Shown piece after piece: positions 35,434 to 45,351 of a stretch of DNA of 64,000 bases. The first letter of the stretch is position 1, and every line of letters starts with the position of its first letter. This stretch comes from Niveomyces insectorum RCEF 264. Taxonomy: Eukaryota; Ascomycota; Sordariomycetes; Hypocreales; Cordycipitaceae. The stretch is taken from contig AZHD01000006.1 of assembly GCA_001636815.1 (NCBI GenBank), positions 1,313,704-1,377,703 on the forward strand. The letters run 5' to 3'. The notes under the pieces were generated by a model. That model was not told the DNA's origin, did not search any database, and saw nothing but the letters and a program-made list of their open reading frames with translations. The position numbers were made by a program, and so were the translations under genes.

Positions 35434-37213
35434 GAGCGGGACAGACCATCGAGCGGGACATTTTCCACCACCACCTAATAAATACACTTAATTAAACCAC
35501 CACTATCTAGATATCTACTATAATTACATTAGAAGTAGTTGAATCATGGTTAGTCTTACTGTATCTATTGCAGCACCGAGCCTTCTTGGCCACCTTCCTT
35601 GGCCGACCACTATGTCGCTGTGATTCCAGTGATAGCTGCTTTTCTATAGCCTTTTGATCCAATAGGTCCTGGGCTTCTTGTACACTAAGGGCTCCTGTAT
35701 CCGGTATGCGTGTTTTCTTGGCTCTTCGACATCGGCTAAGAGCTGTATTGGCCTTATGTAGTGTTAAGACCTTTGTACGTAACAGAGCCACTTGGTGTAT
35801 CACTGCTATTGTGCCCTTGGCTATCTGGTTTACAGTTTCTAACAGTACAGTAAGAGAGCTGCTTTGATGGTTTTGAATGCAAGCTTTAATAAGCTCTTGT
35901 TAAGAGTTGGCCTTTATAGTATTATGTGGTGTCTTGGAGGACCACTGGTCAACTGCTGGCTCTTGTGAAGGGCCAGTTAGTGTTAGTGTTCGAAGCTATA
36001 CATCTAACTTTGATATTACCTTATCTAGATCGTACGGAACAAGGCCAGTTCCAGCCCAGCCAGCTCTAGCGTTTTTCTCTGTCATTGCTATAGAGAAGGC
36101 CTCTCGGAAGGCACAGAGGAATTCTGTCTTGGTGATGTGGTTGATGTGTGCGCGCATTAGCCACTCAATCTGGTGGCCGTACGCTCTCTTCAACAATACA
36201 AAGCAGCCAACATCTAGTGGCTGGAGCTGGTACGAAGAATGTAGTAACATACAAAGTGTAATAATGTTGTAGCTCTTACAATAAAGCTCGAAATCGGTAG
36301 AGTGGTGGCTCTCGTAACCATCGAGGATCAAAAGCCGGTATTGGCCCTTGGTACGACTAGTTGTATGTTGGTTGAAGTACTTGATAAAGTCAAGGCTAGC
36401 ATCGTTATTAGTCCAGCCAGTCTCTGTTGGCCGGATACACCAGGTAAGTAGAAGATTACACTCTTTGTACCAGGCTACCTAGTGGTATTGTACAACTAGT
36501 ATAATGAATGAGAGTAGTATATAACCAGTAGCTCCGATAGCCTGGATCACAATAGCCCACTCACGATCACCAGGCTGAACCAATTGAACTCTACCACGGC
36601 CATCCGACGTAGTCACTACCATACCAGCGAAGATTTTACCTATCATAAACCCCGTTTCATCAAAGTTATAGGTATCGTCGTCAAGAATACCGTACTTGGC
36701 CTTGGTGTTTCACACTAGTGTAAACCACTAACGATAGACTTCTGGATTCTCACACTTCGCTCGCTGGTAATCTTTAGTACGTACCCAACGTAGCCGTAGC
36801 TCTGGCCGGCGCTTGACGAAACGCTCAACCCAGTGCTTGCCAACAGATACACTAGCTGCACTAGCTACACTAGTTACACTGCGTGCATGTAGTATTTGGT
36901 TGGCCATCTCTTCTACAGTACGTAACCGTGGTGGAAACGAACGTGCAGTAAGCTCCAGTACGTACTGGACAATAGATTCCTCTTCTAGTGGTGTAAGGAT
37001 CTTCGAGTTGGCTGGAGAATCGCGTCGTGCAGGTCGGCCATGGAGGCGAGCATGAAGGGTAGCCCGTTTGACGCAGTAGATCTTAGCTGCAGCTCGAATG
37101 CTTAATGCACTGCTTTGAATAGCCTCAATAGCCATAACTAGCCTGGCTTCGTCAGAGGGCTCAGCCTCTTTTTGAGCCAATACAAACCTGTGGACAGCCC
37201 CGTTGTGGACCAT
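35434..37213 (-). mobile_element. pogo/Fot1-type (Tc1/mariner superfamily) DNA transposon with dead transposase
   Basis: One minus-strand frame from ATG at 37213 to TGA... end at 35507 codes a 568-residue DDE_1 transposase interrupted by five stops (36728, 36710, 36479, 35996, 35900). It opens MVHNGAVHRFVLAQ, has a psq-type HTH (SIRAAAKIYCVKRATLHARL), a CENP-B-type HTH (LTPLEEESIVQYVLELTA), then catalytic NFDETGF, LLILDGYESHHS and LQPLDVGCF, and a basic tail with GRPRKVAKKARCCNRYSK. Three of the stops are TAG, one TAA and one TGA; most fit CA-to-TA change. At the left edge GAGCGGGACA occurs twice (35434 and 35451), resembling a terminal repeat arm; no matching arm was found at the right end, which runs straight into the next gene. 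Confidence 0.85.
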
Positions 37214-37251
37214 TAAAGCAACTTTTCTTATTAATCTTAAACCACATCGCA

Positions 37252-38070
37252 ATGCCCTTCTCAACAATGTCGCCGGCACTATTTCAAATAATATCAGACC
37301 TTCACCTCGAGACACGAGCCTCGTACGGCTTTGCTCTAAAGCAAACGGCCCCAAACCTTGCCCTTCTCGGCGACATTGGGCAGGTGGTCGACAACGGACT
37401 CTTCGTATTTCTGGAAAAACAGCTGCGCAGGTACTGGAACGTGCTTTTCGTCCTGGGAAACCATGAACCGGCTCTGACCAGTTGGCCCGAGGCCAAGAGG
37501 AGGGTGCGCAGCTTTGCCGACCGAATGGAGAATCTTAGAGCGCGCTCCACAATCGGTCGATTTGTGTTTCTTGACCAGACCCGCTATGATGTGGACGACA
37601 CTCTCACGATTCTTGGCTGCACATTGTTTTCCGCAGTGATGGAAGCGCAACGTGCTGAAGTTTCCGGCCGCTTCGTCGACTTTAAGCAGATCCAGCAGTG
37701 GGACGTCGACGACCACATTCGCGCCCATGCCTCCGACCTCAACTGGCTAAATACCCAAGTAACCACGATAGCCCAATCTGAGCCTCATCGGAAGATTGTA
37801 ATTTTCACGCACCACAGCCCAAGCGTAGATGAGCGGACCATCGACGAAAGGCACCGTGACAGCCCAGTCTCGTCGGGATTTTCTACGGACCTTTGCAACA
37901 ATGAATGCTGGACAAACCCGTCCGTGGTCATGTGGGCATTTGGCCATACGCATTTTAATTGTGATTTTGTCGACCACGTTGGTAAACGAATCGTCACAAA
38001 TCAATTGGGCTATGCTTTATTAGCGGAGACGACGTTTGATGCGAAGAAAAGTTTCCTTTTAGGGGCTTAA
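37252..38070 (+). CDS. Calcineurin-like metallophosphoesterase
   Basis: A single exon encodes 272 residues. All five metallophosphoesterase blocks are present in order: SDLHLE (15-20), GDIG (40-43), GNHE (69-72), THHSPS (about 186-191) and GHTH (231-234). These bind two metal ions and hydrolyse phosphoesters; the substrate of this fungal subgroup (often annotated as Ser/Thr phosphatase-like or Icc-like) is not known. No signal peptide is visible, so it is probably cytosolic. The ATG at 37252 is followed by a second in frame at 37267. Only 38 bases separate its start from the start of the dead transposase on the other strand, so the promoter probably lies within transposon DNA. It is convergent with the next gene. 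Confidence 0.87.
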   Translation: MPFSTMSPALFQIISDLHLETRASYGFALKQTAPNLALLGDIGQVVDNGLFVFLEKQLRRYWNVLFVLGNHEPALTSWPEAKRRVRSFADRMENLRARSTIGRFVFLDQTRYDVDDTLTILGCTLFSAVMEAQRAEVSGRFVDFKQIQQWDVDDHIRAHASDLNWLNTQVTTIAQSEPHRKIVIFTHHSPSVDERTIDERHRDSPVSSGFSTDLCNNECWTNPSVVMWAFGHTHFNCDFVDHVGKRIVTNQLGYALLAETTFDAKKSFLLGA

Positions 38071-38381
38071 GGCAGTGATACATAACACCTGATTGGCACA
38101 GACGAGGAGAAGACGTACAACGAAGCATAAATAAATATATTCAAATTCTATTAACGAAATCTATAAAGATTTTTGGAATCAGCTTCCAGGGATTACCCTA
38201 GCTTCTGTATTCTTTGTAAATCCCACTAGTCCACTTACCAGTACATTTCGTAACCATTTGCAACAAGCGGAATAAACGTCGAGACACAAAAGACTGGCCT
38301 TGCGCTCCTAAGACGAACCTAGAAATAAAATCCTTTGACTGATCCGTTCTATCCGCTCACAGAAATTGATCTGCTGCCCTC

Positions 38382-39101
38382 CTACTGCGTGCCTTCCTCA
38401 ATGTTCTTTAAATAATGCTGTTGGCATTTGAATGTTCCCAAATCAGCTGTGTTGATTCCCCGTAACTGATCACGATGAAACTGTCCATATTTCGCCGGGA
38501 GTTGCTGTTCAAACCCAGGAGAACGGATAGTATCGTCAAGATATTCGTAAATGTAACCGATGAATACGGCAATTCTTAATCGCAAGGCATGTTCGTCCTC
38601 ATTTAAACTGAGCCATTTTGCTACCAGGGCCGAATAAATGCCGGGCAAGGTCGGAAACCAGTCTGCCATGTTCTCGATCCTTTCTGGAAGCTTGTAGAAC
38701 CACTCTGCAGCAGGGAGAAGAATGACAGATGGTTGCTCACTGTCGTCTGGCTCAGATGATGTAGGTGACCCAGAGATTTCATGTCGAGGCAGAGTAAACA
38801 GGTTGTGAAATTGTGGGATACTCTCGATGGCCAGGCTCGGTTTCCCGCGCTGGTAACCTGACTCCAGCAAAATCTGAGTCGCCGCAGCCACATCATGGAC
38901 GAGCAGGTAGAGCTCGAACGCCAAAGTAGGAACGCCCAGGTGTCCTAAAGCATCTTCCAGCCATATGCAAACGGGGATCCCAGCAGTGTGAAGTGTGTTA
39001 CACGCTGCATATCGTGCAACGTTCTCGGATTGCATGGAGGGTGGAGCTTTTGCTTTACGCTGCCGCCTGGCCTTAGATGACCGCGACAGGTTAGAGCCCA
39101 T
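38382..39101 (-). CDS. Nucleotidyltransferase-fold-like protein, putatively N-myristoylated
   Basis: A single-exon frame gives 239 residues from the ATG at 39101 (an in-frame ATG at 39119 would add six). It starts MGSNLSRSSKARRQRK: Gly2 and Ser6 followed by a basic cluster, a strong myristoyl plus basic-patch membrane signal. The segment GIPVCIWLEDALGHLGVPT, then LAFELYLLVHDV, resembles a fungal family in which a GEDALAHYG-like loop precedes an FDLYLLV strand, as in nucleotidyltransferase folds. Here the acidic pair is reduced (FELYLLV), so catalysis is doubtful. The C-terminal half is helical and unassigned. Family placement is from memory and only moderately certain. Confidence 0.6.
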   Translation of the reverse strand: MGSNLSRSSKARRQRKAKAPPSMQSENVARYAACNTLHTAGIPVCIWLEDALGHLGVPTLAFELYLLVHDVAAATQILLESGYQRGKPSLAIESIPQFHNLFTLPRHEISGSPTSSEPDDSEQPSVILLPAAEWFYKLPERIENMADWFPTLPGIYSALVAKWLSLNEDEHALRLRIAVFIGYIYEYLDDTIRSPGFEQQLPAKYGQFHRDQLRGINTADLGTFKCQQHYLKNIEEGTQ

Positions 39102-40425
39102 ACTTTTGTAGATGGTCAAGGGCGGAATTGGTGTAATAAGGCGGCAAGATTTTCATGGACCTATCGGAGCACGTCGAAAGTGGAAAGCCTTGCGCTCGTG
39201 TGCGTCGTTGAGTGGTCACAGGGGTGAAGATTTGTAACAAAGACGTCGGAAAAGATATGGACACCCGTTAATCAGACAAGCATGAACGAAAGGCGCTGTG
39301 ATTCGTTGGTTCTTGGATATGATGTGGCGCGTGGCAACCTCACTTAATTTTGGTGCGTTTTTGAAAGGTGCCTGTCAGGCAAAAGGAACAGCCGACACGG
39401 AATTGTGAGGTGGGGTGTGTATTTTACGTGCTTAAAAATGAACCATATTGTATTGCCTCGCAAGTAGCTTTCCAACTAGGGCGAGAATACCCGTTTTTCT
39501 TCTTTTTTTTGGCCCTGCGTAACGTAGCGCCGACCTTTTTATTTCAGTATGAAGGCGCTTAACGTCCAATGAGAGCACTCTGATAGAGCTATTTTAGGAC
39601 ACACCATCAATTCTGCCCTCTGTATTTTTAGTGGGATAATGCCTGTGATGGAGGACCGATGTGGCCTCTCTTGACAACGTAGAGAGCAAGCGCCTACTAG
39701 GTAGTAAGAACCGCTATCCTGTCTATCTCTCGGTGAGTGGCACCAGGAAATGACCGAATCTCAAATAACCAATGGACCTTATGTTCCCGAAAAACAACTT
39801 TCGATTTCGAAACAGTAAGCGCGCAAAATGTGAGACGACATGTTGCTCACTACGGCCAGCGCGAAAACAGAGGCAAGAAGTAAGATCAGCGGCCCTCTGA
39901 ACTGGCCGAGATACCGCAGCTGGGGTGATTCTGGTGGGTAGCAGGGAGCTTCATTTACACCATCACGAAGGCGGCGGGCGAGACCTTCGGCCGTGATAGG
40001 CTCAGCCCTCGGCCAAGCCAGCAGGCTAAAAGACAATAGAGGCTCTACCCGAAGGATTCACACCCCTTTGGACCGCAGATGGTGATGCTGGGCCACTGGG
40101 GCTGTTCACCTCAAGTGCTTTGGCCATCCGCAACCGCCTAGTTTCAGGACCTCGGCTGCCAGGAAAAACCTAGCTAAGCTGCCATCTTAGGTGGAAGAAA
40201 TAGTAAATGCGTTAGTCTTTTGATGTAGATAAATACGAGACGTGGACGCCTCTTTCACGATTCTCACGACCGGGACAACAGGTGAAAGCATCATCACTAG
40301 GAATCTTTGATTTAAACAGCTTGTATATTATACGTCCTACTTCCAACTCGAGCTGATACCAGTAAGTCTCTTCCTGAACCGAAGAACTATGCATATTCAA
40401 GGCACTAATAATGGTGTCCCAGACA
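39102..40425. other. Divergent intergenic region between two nucleotidyltransferase-like genes
   Basis: No supported gene. A minus-strand open frame at 39779-40036 contains a hydrophobic stretch (GPLILLLASVFALAVVSNM) after ADGL-like GLARRLRDGVNE; it may be a fragment of a lost membrane-protein gene but no complete model could be made. Confidence 0.4.
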
Positions 40426-41274
40426 ATGGGCTGTGGGCAGAGTACTGCGAGACATGGAGGTGACGTGGAGCTTCAGGAACGGCCGCGTGTTGCACGTCAA
40501 CGTGGCAATGCCCGAGGCAATGTTCCTGTAGCTGCAGCTGGTCCATCGAGAGCTCATTTTCCTGGTGCTCCAGCCGCCCCCCATCACGCAGCAGCTAGAT
40601 CAGCGAAGCCGAGAGAACATGGTCGCGCTGCAGCTGCTCAGCATGCCACTGCCGGTCCTTCACGGTCCGCGCCGCCCGTCATATCGCACGAGGTCATGTC
40701 AAGTCAGACAGTTGGCGATGCCGTTCGAATGATTTCCCATAGTTTGAACAGCAGTGAATATGTCTTAATTGGAGGCATCGCATTGCAACTGCTTGGTTCG
40801 CGCCGAGCAACTGCCGACATTGACGTGCTTGTGCCTACCGGGCACGCTGGCCGCGTCGCCGTGACTCTCGGAAGCACCCGGGACTTTGGAACCGACAGGC
40901 AGCAAAGCGGACGATCCCGAGTGTGGTATAACGCGCGCAACCGGAAGCACTACAACGTGGACATTATGGAACCCGGCGACATTCAGCAGGTGTTTCCTAG
41001 CCACGGCGGTGCGGTTATCGTCCAGGGCTCATCCCGGATTCTTGCTCCAGAATTGTTGCTCAACTACAAATGCTACTCCTGGTCTATGCGAGACAAACCT
41101 CAGAAGAAGCTAAATGATAGCCAGGATATTCTGTTTTTGCTCCAGTACATGATCAGTCATGGCATCCACACGTCGCGGCGGGTTGTTGTCCATGCTTCCG
41201 ACGACTTCTTCTTCTACGAGTTCCTAGCTAGCTATCCGCATGCACAGCAGCTTTTCCGAGAAGTTGGCTTGTGA
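40426..41274 (+). CDS. Nucleotidyltransferase-fold protein (MNT/AbiEii-like), putatively N-myristoylated
   Basis: A single exon of 282 residues. The ATG at 40426 gives MGCGQSTARH, a myristoylation motif with a neighbouring Cys for palmitoylation; an ATG 15 bases upstream would mask it. Residues about 10-90 are Ala/Arg/Pro-rich and disordered. The enzyme-like part follows: VLIGGIALQLLGSRRATADI (about 117-136) running into DVLVP gives the GG and hDhDh motifs of pol-beta nucleotidyltransferases, and YNVDIMEPGDI supplies the third acidic strand. LLLNYKCYSW and the C-terminal helices complete it. MNT-type enzymes transfer nucleotides to proteins, RNA or small molecules and occur in toxin-antitoxin systems of prokaryotes; a role here is unknown. 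Confidence 0.7.
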   Translation: MGCGQSTARHGGDVELQERPRVARQRGNARGNVPVAAAGPSRAHFPGAPAAPHHAAARSAKPREHGRAAAAQHATAGPSRSAPPVISHEVMSSQTVGDAVRMISHSLNSSEYVLIGGIALQLLGSRRATADIDVLVPTGHAGRVAVTLGSTRDFGTDRQQSGRSRVWYNARNRKHYNVDIMEPGDIQQVFPSHGGAVIVQGSSRILAPELLLNYKCYSWSMRDKPQKKLNDSQDILFLLQYMISHGIHTSRRVVVHASDDFFFYEFLASYPHAQQLFREVGL

Positions 41275-43973
41275 AGAGACTTTGGATATTTGCTTTTACT
41301 AGAAGAGCAATTGATGATTATAAGTATCCTTTCGTTCTCTACCATCTCGCTTTTGTTCAAAGTTCTAATCCCATATGGTTAAGTGTGGGTTCTAGGACGC
41401 ACCGTTAGCGGCGGAACACTGGTTTTGTTTTTGGATCTCATTATACTTTTGTACAGGAAGCTGGTCTTCTCATTTTTAGCTCTCCAGTTGGTATGTTTTT
41501 CTTAATTAATATTGGTTAGATATTCTTGTATGATAGTTCTCTGCTTTTCCTCCCTTTTTTAATATGACACATGCTATCACGCGGACCAAAACAAGCCTGT
41601 ATGTAGTTGCTTTAGAAGCTCACGAGATGTTGAGTTATAAAGTATTGTAACAGATTACGAGAGGATTGATCCTTTTTGTACTGGTACAGTGGCCTAGTGG
41701 GATAACTCAACATTACTCAACACGAGATCAAACCAGGGCACACAGTGTACATCCCCCAAGCAAATTGGAACGGGAAGAAAAAAAACAAAAAAAAAGTCCA
41801 GCTTTTACAATGAAACCGTTTCCTCCTCCCTACCCCAGCCAAAGAATAGCACTGGTGATTCACTCACGTCTCAAAATTCTTTTCGAAATTGAGAACCAGA
41901 AGCCTCATGAGGCTCCCCTAATCGTTGCTGTAAGTAGTAGAGTAGTATCCAATCTTGTATACCTCGTGGCTCCCACTTTTGCCACTTTACTATAGTAGAT
42001 AAACAGCGGATAGTTTTTGCAGAAAGACTGCGTTGATAGAGCATAGTGGCTACATACCAAAGAGCTTTGACTATTGAGTTGTAGGAGGTAGAGAGCCCTA
42101 GAGGAGAGGAGTTCGCAGTCGAATTGTTCTGCCGCCCTTCACCGCTCTCACGACAAATAAAAGAAAAAGGGAGAGGGACAGAAAATTGGCATCAAATCAA
42201 GCAGCAGACACAACAGACAACAGATCAAAGAAAAAGGAAGGCTTTGCCTTCCTGATCGGCCAGAGACGAATCGATAGAGCCTATTCACAAGCTAATTGGA
42301 GTCAAATTGGTGAAGTTACGCAACAGGCGCCTGGCCTTTTGCCAGGCGCCGACCCGACCGCTTGACCTCCGCCGTCTGGCGAAATCGAGCGACGCTGCAG
42401 TCGCAGGGGCGACGCACCTACCTCCTGCTGCAGTAAGAAATGACCTGCGTAGAGGGGTCCGGCAGTCCCTGGCCTCCCTCCCTCTGCAGGTGCAGTTGTG
42501 GTGGTCTTGGTGGTTAGGTTGAGTCGAGGAGTCTGCCGCCTCGCTCTCATTACTCTTTCAGTATTTTTGTTAAGCTACTCTTTTATTCTAAATTACACCG
42601 TTTCAACGAAATACTTCAAGGTTTATATATCTTTTGGATTTGATTCAAGATATCTTTTCACGTAACTTTTTTGGATTAATCACTTTTCTATAAAACTTTA
42701 AAAATAAAAGCCAACTCACACATTCCATATCTACAAGTCTCGATCATACAATGTTTTACTCTTTAACTTCAACTCCCTTCAAACACGATAAGGGTTAATT
42801 GTAAACCGGTCGAACAGTCCATTCTCTAAGGCCAAAGCAATCACGTCGTTAAAATCAATGGCTTTCTTCCTCCGAATCACTTTCCTTCTCCGAGTTGTCT
42901 TACAAGAGCCCATAACGCCGAAGACAGATTATTGAAGACCTGAATGAAGAAACTAAATGCTCTCAGAACCATGAATGGCAGAGAAATTTGTCATTTCAAG
43001 AGAGAATCTCAACGACCCTCAACTGCAAGAAAAGCACCAAATTTATAGACTCGTAAAAACATTAACGCAAAGAGTCAAATAAAGCGATGCCGTCAAATCG
43101 TTGGCCCTACAAGGGTTGCTGGGACTAAATTTAAGACCTCTTCCTCCTGCCCTTTATGGTATACAAAATTTACCGTCTTTGAAGCGGTACACATACCAGT
43201 GTGGCGCAGGCAGACTCTGCCCTGTGCAGAGGTGCTCAGCGCCAGTGCAGAGGTGCTTAGCGCCAGTGCAGAGGTGCTTAGCGCCAGTGCCGAGGGTGTG
43301 CAGGGCCTGTGCTTGACCCTCGAGATGAGCAGGGGACAGAATGACAAGATTCGTGTTTTATGTCACATTTTTGATTACGTCGGTTGAAAATCGAACGCAT
43401 TGATGCTCACCTACCGATGTAGTTGGTACGATTTTCCCAACGAAGTAGTCGTGCACAAACATTCAGATTGTTGCCCTCAAAGTGCTTGCGTAGTTATGCA
43501 GGCTTAAGAGGGTCGGCTGTCGTCTGACAGGTTGGCTCCCATGAACAACCTGTATATAGACAACTGCATTAAAGAATTTTTCCGGGAAACGAACTTATTG
43601 TCCGCTGCTCTTTGTTTAATTTTGATGATAAAACAAAAACATGAAGTCAAGCCTCTATCCTAACGAGGGGACTCAAAGAATCGCTGGAACAAAGGGGAGG
43701 ATACAGATTTAAAGTCCTCTAAGAAGATATCCGCATGTGTGATCTCCCGTCTTTGTTTTTGGTTTGGTTCTGGATAGAACATCCAGAGACCTAGCACAAT
43801 ATGTTCGTTGCTTAGTGCTGAATAGAAAAACACATTTCATGCGCAATCTGCAGTGGCTGGGGCAGCTATTTATGATTCCTTTTTTTGGTATTGTCAGCTG
43901 GGCTAAAAATCAAAGTTTATGCACAAGTTGCAGAAGCAAAGCTATCCCGTATTGCTCCACCGCCGTCTCGTCT
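41275..43973. other. 2.7-kb gene-poor stretch
   Basis: No supported gene. It holds a possible tRNA-derived fragment at 41690-41734 (A-box- and B-box-like), an A-rich run near 41780, an inverted GGCGCC-containing stretch near 42325-42350 and a 21-bp tandem repeat at 43224. Confidence 0.45.
43224..43286. repeat. 21-bp tandem repeat, three units
   Basis: GTGCAGAGGTGCTTAGCGCCA repeats three times (the first with C for T), then a fourth unit decays (GTGCCGAGG). Unit length is a multiple of three, so it is open in several frames, but no gene surrounds it. Confidence 0.85.
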
Positions 43974-45351
43974 TCAGCAATCACGGTGGTGCACATAGCC
44001 CGTGCCGTTTGTAGTGCTCCCTTTGCCGAAGTCGGGCTGGCCGCCAAGGCTGCCGAAAATATCGCCGACGTAGTTGGTCGGCTTCACACCCGCCTTGAAG
44101 GTCGTCTCCCAGCCGTCCAGGATTCCCCGCACAATCTCGACGCCGGCCGCGTAGATGTTGTCGATGGCGATGCCGAAGCCGTTCTGGTCCACGATCCGCA
44201 GGTTGTCAAACGCCGTCACGTTTGGTGGCGGCCGGTCAAAGTCGGAGCCTATAACTGGTTAAGAAGGGAGAAGAAAAAAAAACCCAGAAAAGAAGAAGAA
44301 AAGATCACACGCGAGAAATACTCACCCGTCCGCATCAGGATGGCCCGCGAGTAGTCCACTTTGCCGTACAAGGCCAGACGCACCAGCACCTCCAGCGTGG
44401 CGCTGTCCTCTTGGGCAGTCATGCAGTATTCGCCGGTGCCGTTGGTCCAGAACCGGGTCACGTTCTCAAACGCCTCGCCCAGCATAATACCCGAGTAGTA
44501 CACATCACTGGTAGCGACGTCGCATTTGATCACCGAGGGCGGCTGCGTCGCCGCGGCGTAGGGATTCGTGGTGCTCCCGTTGGCCGCCGTCACGTTCGCC
44601 GCGGCGTAGCGGGCCCGGTACGCGGCCGCCACGGTGTTGTCGCTGAGGTTCGCCTGGGCGGCGAAGCCGTACGCGACGTCGCGCAGGGCCGCGTTGACCT
44701 CGAGGACCTCGGTGCCGTAGGCGTTGCCCGGGTACTCGCCGGGCGCGTCGGTGCCGTACCCAAAGTAGCCAGTGCTCCAGTTGGCGGGCATCTCGCGGGC
44801 GTCGAACTCGTACTGCAGCGCGACCTGGACGGTGTACCGCCCCAGGGCCACGCTGCCGAGCGTGCCGACTTTGGGGCTGATGCCGGCGATGCCGGCAATC
44901 AGAAAATACGTGTGCCGGAGGTCGAACCGGTCCGACAGCACGGTGGCCATGACGCTGGTGGCGGCGTTGATCTCGGACTCGCCGGTCGTGATCTGGCAGA
45001 TGCTGTGGTCGGCGACGCAGTGCACCTGCGGGAACAGCATCGACAGGCCCGGCACGGTGACGTTGACGGCCAGCAGGTCCCCGAGGCCGCTGCTGGGCAG
45101 GTTGGTGTACCAGACGTCGGCTTCGGGGTCAAACTGTTTGCGTCTTAGCGCTTGCCAAGGAAGGAACAACAGCGTAAAAACTTGTCCTCATATAGTACGC
45201 GAACGAAGCAACCAACCATGCTAATGATGAAGACTTTGGGTCTTATCTTGTGATGCCGCGCTTCGAGCTGGCCGACGCGGTACGGGGCTGCAGCGACATA
45301 CTGAACGGCTGCAGCCAGCAGTGCCACCACCACAGTACCGAAGAAATGCAT
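43974..45351 (-). CDS. Purine nucleoside permease (NUP) family protein, secretory
   Basis: Three exons, 45351-45217, 45133-44326 and 44248-43974 (introns 83 and 77 bp), give 405 residues. A signal peptide (MHFFGTVVVALLAAAVQYVA) precedes IRPKVFIISM, spliced to FDPEADVWY, the family's opening signature. VNVTVPGLSMLFPQVHC, TTGESEINAA, YFLIAGIAGISP, FGYGTDAPGEYPGNAYGTEV, then LRTG-type RTGSDFDRP across the second splice and GWETTFKAGVKPTN near the end all match NUP proteins. The acceptor for exon 3 is the ATAG at 44249, not the nearer CAG, since only it keeps the frame. NUP (named from Candida) mediates nucleoside uptake; its fold relates to nucleoside phosphorylases and it has no obvious membrane spans beyond the signal peptide, so a secreted binding or enzymatic role is also possible. 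Confidence 0.87.

Noticed and set aside
41683..41755. tRNA gene
   Set aside because: A- and B-box matches exist, but acceptor, T and anticodon stems do not form and the spacing is short.
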